Shown here: one piece after another, positions 61,995 to 64,000 of the stretch
Layout: every line of letters starts with the position of its first letter
Numbering within the stretch: position 1 is the first letter of the stretch
NCBI RefSeq assembly: GCF_036746095.1
Contig: NZ_DAIOEU010000013.1
Location: 1 to 64,000, forward strand
Direction: 5' to 3'
From: Dyella_B sp036746095
GTDB taxonomy: Bacteria; Pseudomonadota; Gammaproteobacteria; Xanthomonadales; Rhodanobacteraceae
DNA length: 64,000 bases
The notes under the pieces: generated by a model
Seen by the model: the letters and a program-made list of their open reading frames with translations, nothing else
What the model was told of the DNA's origin: nothing
The model's database searches: none
Program-made: the position numbers and the translations under genes

Positions 61995-62534
61995 ATGAAG
62001 CCTTCGATTTCGCTGTTTTGCAGCATCGGCCTGCTCGCTTGCACCGCAGTAGCGGCCCAGGGCGCAGCACCACAAGTGATCACCGCGGCCGGCAATTACC
62101 ATTCCTTGCCCAAGGCGGCGTATCAGCCCAATCCGGCGAACACGTACAAAGTGGTGTTTTCGCTGACCAAGGGCAGCGAGAAGCCCGGTGAGGTCAACCC
62201 CGCACTGGAGCGCGTGGCGCGTACCGTGAACCTTTACGCCTCCGCCGGCGTGCCGCTGGATCATCTGAAATTCGTGGCCGTGGCCTACGGTCCGGCCACC
62301 CCGGTCGTGCTCGACGATGAGCACTACAAGGCGCAGTTCGGCGTGGCCAACCCCAACCTTCCCGTGATCGCGCAATTGCACAAGGCGGGCGTGGATGTGG
62401 CGGTATGCGGCCAGGCGATGGCCGAGCATCACTATCCGAATGAGTGGGCCGGCAAGGACGTGACGATCAGCTTGTCCGCGCTGACCACGATTACCGAGCT
62501 GGAACAGCAGGGCTATGTCCTGATGCCGCTTTAA
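61995..62534 (+). CDS. exported DsrE-family protein
   Basis: Protein of 179 aa with a signal peptide (MKPSISLFCSIGLLACTAVAA). The mature part has the DsrE/DsrF-like fold: YKVVFSLTKGSE, VNLYASAGVPLDHLKFVAVAYG, and a single conserved-type Cys in VDVAVCGQAMAEH, where cytosolic DsrE carries sulfane sulfur. Export makes a periplasmic sulfur-carrier or redox role likely, not proven. It is first of three genes read together with the binding protein and the cytochrome. Confidence 0.82.
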   Translation: MKPSISLFCSIGLLACTAVAAQGAAPQVITAAGNYHSLPKAAYQPNPANTYKVVFSLTKGSEKPGEVNPALERVARTVNLYASAGVPLDHLKFVAVAYGPATPVVLDDEHYKAQFGVANPNLPVIAQLHKAGVDVAVCGQAMAEHHYPNEWAGKDVTISLSALTTITELEQQGYVLMPL

Positions 62535-62551
62535 GCCGGAGCGCCAGACTC

Positions 62552-63490
62552 ATGTCATTGCGTTATGGAAAACTGTCGCTGGCGGCATTGCTGGCGGTTG
62601 CCTGCGGTGTTGCATGCGCCGCCCAGTCGAACTATCTGCCACCGTGGAATCCGGCGCCGGCAGGCGGCGTGTCGTTCTCGGTGCCGCCGTTCGATGCCAT
62701 TGCCGATCTGCATGGCGACCTTGCCGATCCGCAGTTGACGGTGTTCTTCGCCGGCAATCAATTCATGGTGGTGCACGATCTGGTGGAAGCGTTCAAGCAA
62801 CGCTATCCACGGTATCGGCGCGTGTTCGTGGAAACCTTGCCGCCAGGCATCCTGGCCAAGCAGATCGAAACCGGCTCGCTGGTGATGGGCAATCTGCGTA
62901 TTGCGTTGAAGCCGGACATTTTCACCAGCGGCAAAGGTTCGATCGGCGAACTGCAAAAGCAGCACGGCTGGTTTGCCGATACGATCGACTACGCACGCAA
63001 TCCGCTGGCCATCATGGTGGCGAAGGGCAATCCCAAGCACATCGAAGGCTTGCAGGATCTTGGCCGAGCCGACATACGCGTCAGCATGCCCAATCCGCAG
63101 TGGGAAGGTATCGCCAGGCAGATCGAAGCCAGCTATCGCAAGGCCGGTGGCGATGCGCTGGACCGCGCCATCATGGACCACAAAGTGAAGGACGGCAGCA
63201 CGTATCTCACGCGCATCCATCATCGCGAATCGCCGCTGCGCATTCTGCAGGGCGAATCGGATGCGGCGCCGGTGTGGTCGACCGAAGCGTATTTCCAGCA
63301 GCAGGTGCTGCATCATCCGGTGGAAACGGTTGCGATACCGGCGGCGCAGAACGTCACGGCCACGTACACCGCGGCACGCATGAACGATGCGCCGCACGAA
63401 CAGGCTGCCAAGGATTTCCTCGCCTTCATGGCTTCCGCCGAAGCACAGGCGATCTATCGCAAGTATGGCTTCCAGCCGGCGCAGCCATGA
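62552..63490 (+). CDS. periplasmic solute-binding protein (PstS/ModA-like)
   Basis: Exported type II binding-protein fold of 312 aa with signal peptide (LSLAALLAVACGVACAA). TVFFAGNQFMVVHDLVEAF opens the first lobe, and VWSTEAYFQQQ and AAKDFLAFMASAEAQAIYRK close the second, as in ABC-type substrate-binding proteins. No permease or ATPase gene is adjacent in the window, so it may sense or bind rather than feed a transporter. GGAG precedes the ATG, 17 bases after dsrE. Ligand unknown. Confidence 0.8.
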   Translation: MSLRYGKLSLAALLAVACGVACAAQSNYLPPWNPAPAGGVSFSVPPFDAIADLHGDLADPQLTVFFAGNQFMVVHDLVEAFKQRYPRYRRVFVETLPPGILAKQIETGSLVMGNLRIALKPDIFTSGKGSIGELQKQHGWFADTIDYARNPLAIMVAKGNPKHIEGLQDLGRADIRVSMPNPQWEGIARQIEASYRKAGGDALDRAIMDHKVKDGSTYLTRIHHRESPLRILQGESDAAPVWSTEAYFQQQVLHHPVETVAIPAAQNVTATYTAARMNDAPHEQAAKDFLAFMASAEAQAIYRKYGFQPAQP

Positions 63491-64000
63491 GTGCGCTGCG
63501 CATCGCGTTGTTTGTGTGCGGCGCGCTGATGGCGAATGCCGCGCGCGCGGATGCGCCGGATGGCGCCACGCTGGCCAGGCAAGGCAACGGCCACGGCGTG
63601 GCGCCATGCATGGCTTGCCATGCTGCGGATGGTGGCGGACAGGCGGCAGCCGGCTTCCCGCGTCTGGCGGGATTGCCGCAGGCGTACTTGCGCAAGCAGT
63701 TGAACGATTTCGCCAACGGCTCGCGCGTCAATGCCACCATGCAGCCAGTGGCAAGCGGTTTGACGAATGTAGAGCGCGATGCCGTTGCCGCTTACTACGC
63801 CAAATTGCCGGTACCGTCGACGACGTTGCCGGCGGCAGCTTCGAACGGCAATGCACAACTCGCGCAAACGCTCGCGACGCGCGGACGCTGGTCAAAAGGC
63901 ATGCCCGCTTGCGAGCAATGCCATGGTCCGGGCGGCATGGGTGTTGGCGATCATTTTCCGCCGCTGGCCGGGCAATCCGCGCTTTATCTCAGTAATCAGT
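63487..64000 (+). CDS. dihaem cytochrome c (partial, cut by right edge)
   Basis: Exported protein, at least 171 aa, with signal peptide (MSALRIALFVCGALMANAARA) and two haem-binding motifs: CMACH at 41-45 and CEQCH at 142-146. Two tandem class I domains with GFPRLAGLPQAYLRKQL and HFPPLAGQSALYL resemble cytochrome c4. It would pass electrons between a periplasmic dehydrogenase or the bc1 complex and a terminal oxidase. Its ATG overlaps the binding-protein stop by 4 bases, so the pair is coupled. The 3' end is outside the window. Confidence 0.88.
   Translation, partial: MSALRIALFVCGALMANAARADAPDGATLARQGNGHGVAPCMACHAADGGGQAAAGFPRLAGLPQAYLRKQLNDFANGSRVNATMQPVASGLTNVERDAVAAYYAKLPVPSTTLPAAASNGNAQLAQTLATRGRWSKGMPACEQCHGPGGMGVGDHFPPLAGQSALYLSNQ

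Overview
The window reads as chromosomal DNA of a GC-rich gammaproteobacterium. The likeliest home is the Lysobacterales (Xanthomonadales), family Rhodanobacteraceae (Dyella/Rhodanobacter-like). This placement is an inference. It rests on the separate glyQ/glyS pair, TtcA, UbiA and UbiE for ubiquinone, a joint leu/ilv cluster, BioC/BioH biotin synthesis, a CRP/Clp-like site, and intergenic repeats of the type seen in this order. No phage, plasmid, transposase, CRISPR or tRNA gene was recognised. Almost every gene is a housekeeping or core accessory gene, densely packed with many 4-base stop/start overlaps.

Layout. 1-72: 3' end of a 5S rRNA gene and its terminator, so an rrn operon lies to the left. 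0.2-7 kb: rhomboid protease, DUF1820, a class I amidotransferase, an orphan GspE/PilB-type ATPase, and glyQS with a terminator. 7-16.4 kb: an XRE regulator with a palindrome in front of it, a YbaY-like lipoprotein, a GDSL-esterase autotransporter, tex, a GYF_2/RDD membrane protein and mnmG. 16.4-17.2 kb: a 548-base gap holding a candidate small RNA (sigma-54-like promoter, strong terminator), a large hairpin, a CRP/Clp-like site and a 61-aa ORF. 17.2-23.6 kb: pepN, galM, a PLP dehydratase, a V4R-like fragment, tag and an orphan LptA/OstA-like gene. 23.6-30 kb: a MITE-like element, then a leftward biotin operon (exported protein, SufR-like regulator, bioB, bioF, trhO, bioH, bioC). 30-32.7 kb: TM2-like protein, comF, ubiA and a VOC protein.

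32.7-43.9 kb: one leftward branched-chain amino acid superoperon, leuA-ilvE-leuC-leuD-leuB-ilvC-VOC-ilvG-ilvM-ilvA. It is preceded by an unannotated leader peptide with 13 Leu/Val/Ile codons in a 15-codon stretch and by an attenuator whose alternative pairing can be read from the sequence. 44-54 kb: SDR, GNAT, DUF465, ttcA, aromatic aminotransferase, rdgC, YgjP-type metallopeptidase, YciI-like protein, cytosolic trehalase, a second SDR and a membrane-anchored hydrolase. 54-61 kb: a periplasmic M1 peptidase, an unusual methyltransferase, a second MITE-like element, proline iminopeptidase, an Lrp regulator facing a DMT exporter, GST and ubiE. 62-64 kb: an exported DsrE protein, a solute-binding protein and a dihaem cytochrome c cut by the right edge, which look like one periplasmic redox operon.

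The points most worth following up are the leu/ilv attenuator, the candidate sigma-54-dependent small RNA at 16.53-16.67 kb, the two MITE-like elements that each supply a stop codon to the neighbouring gene, the SufR-like regulator in the biotin operon, a repeat that encodes the C-terminus of TrhO, and the DsrE/binding-protein/cytochrome cluster.
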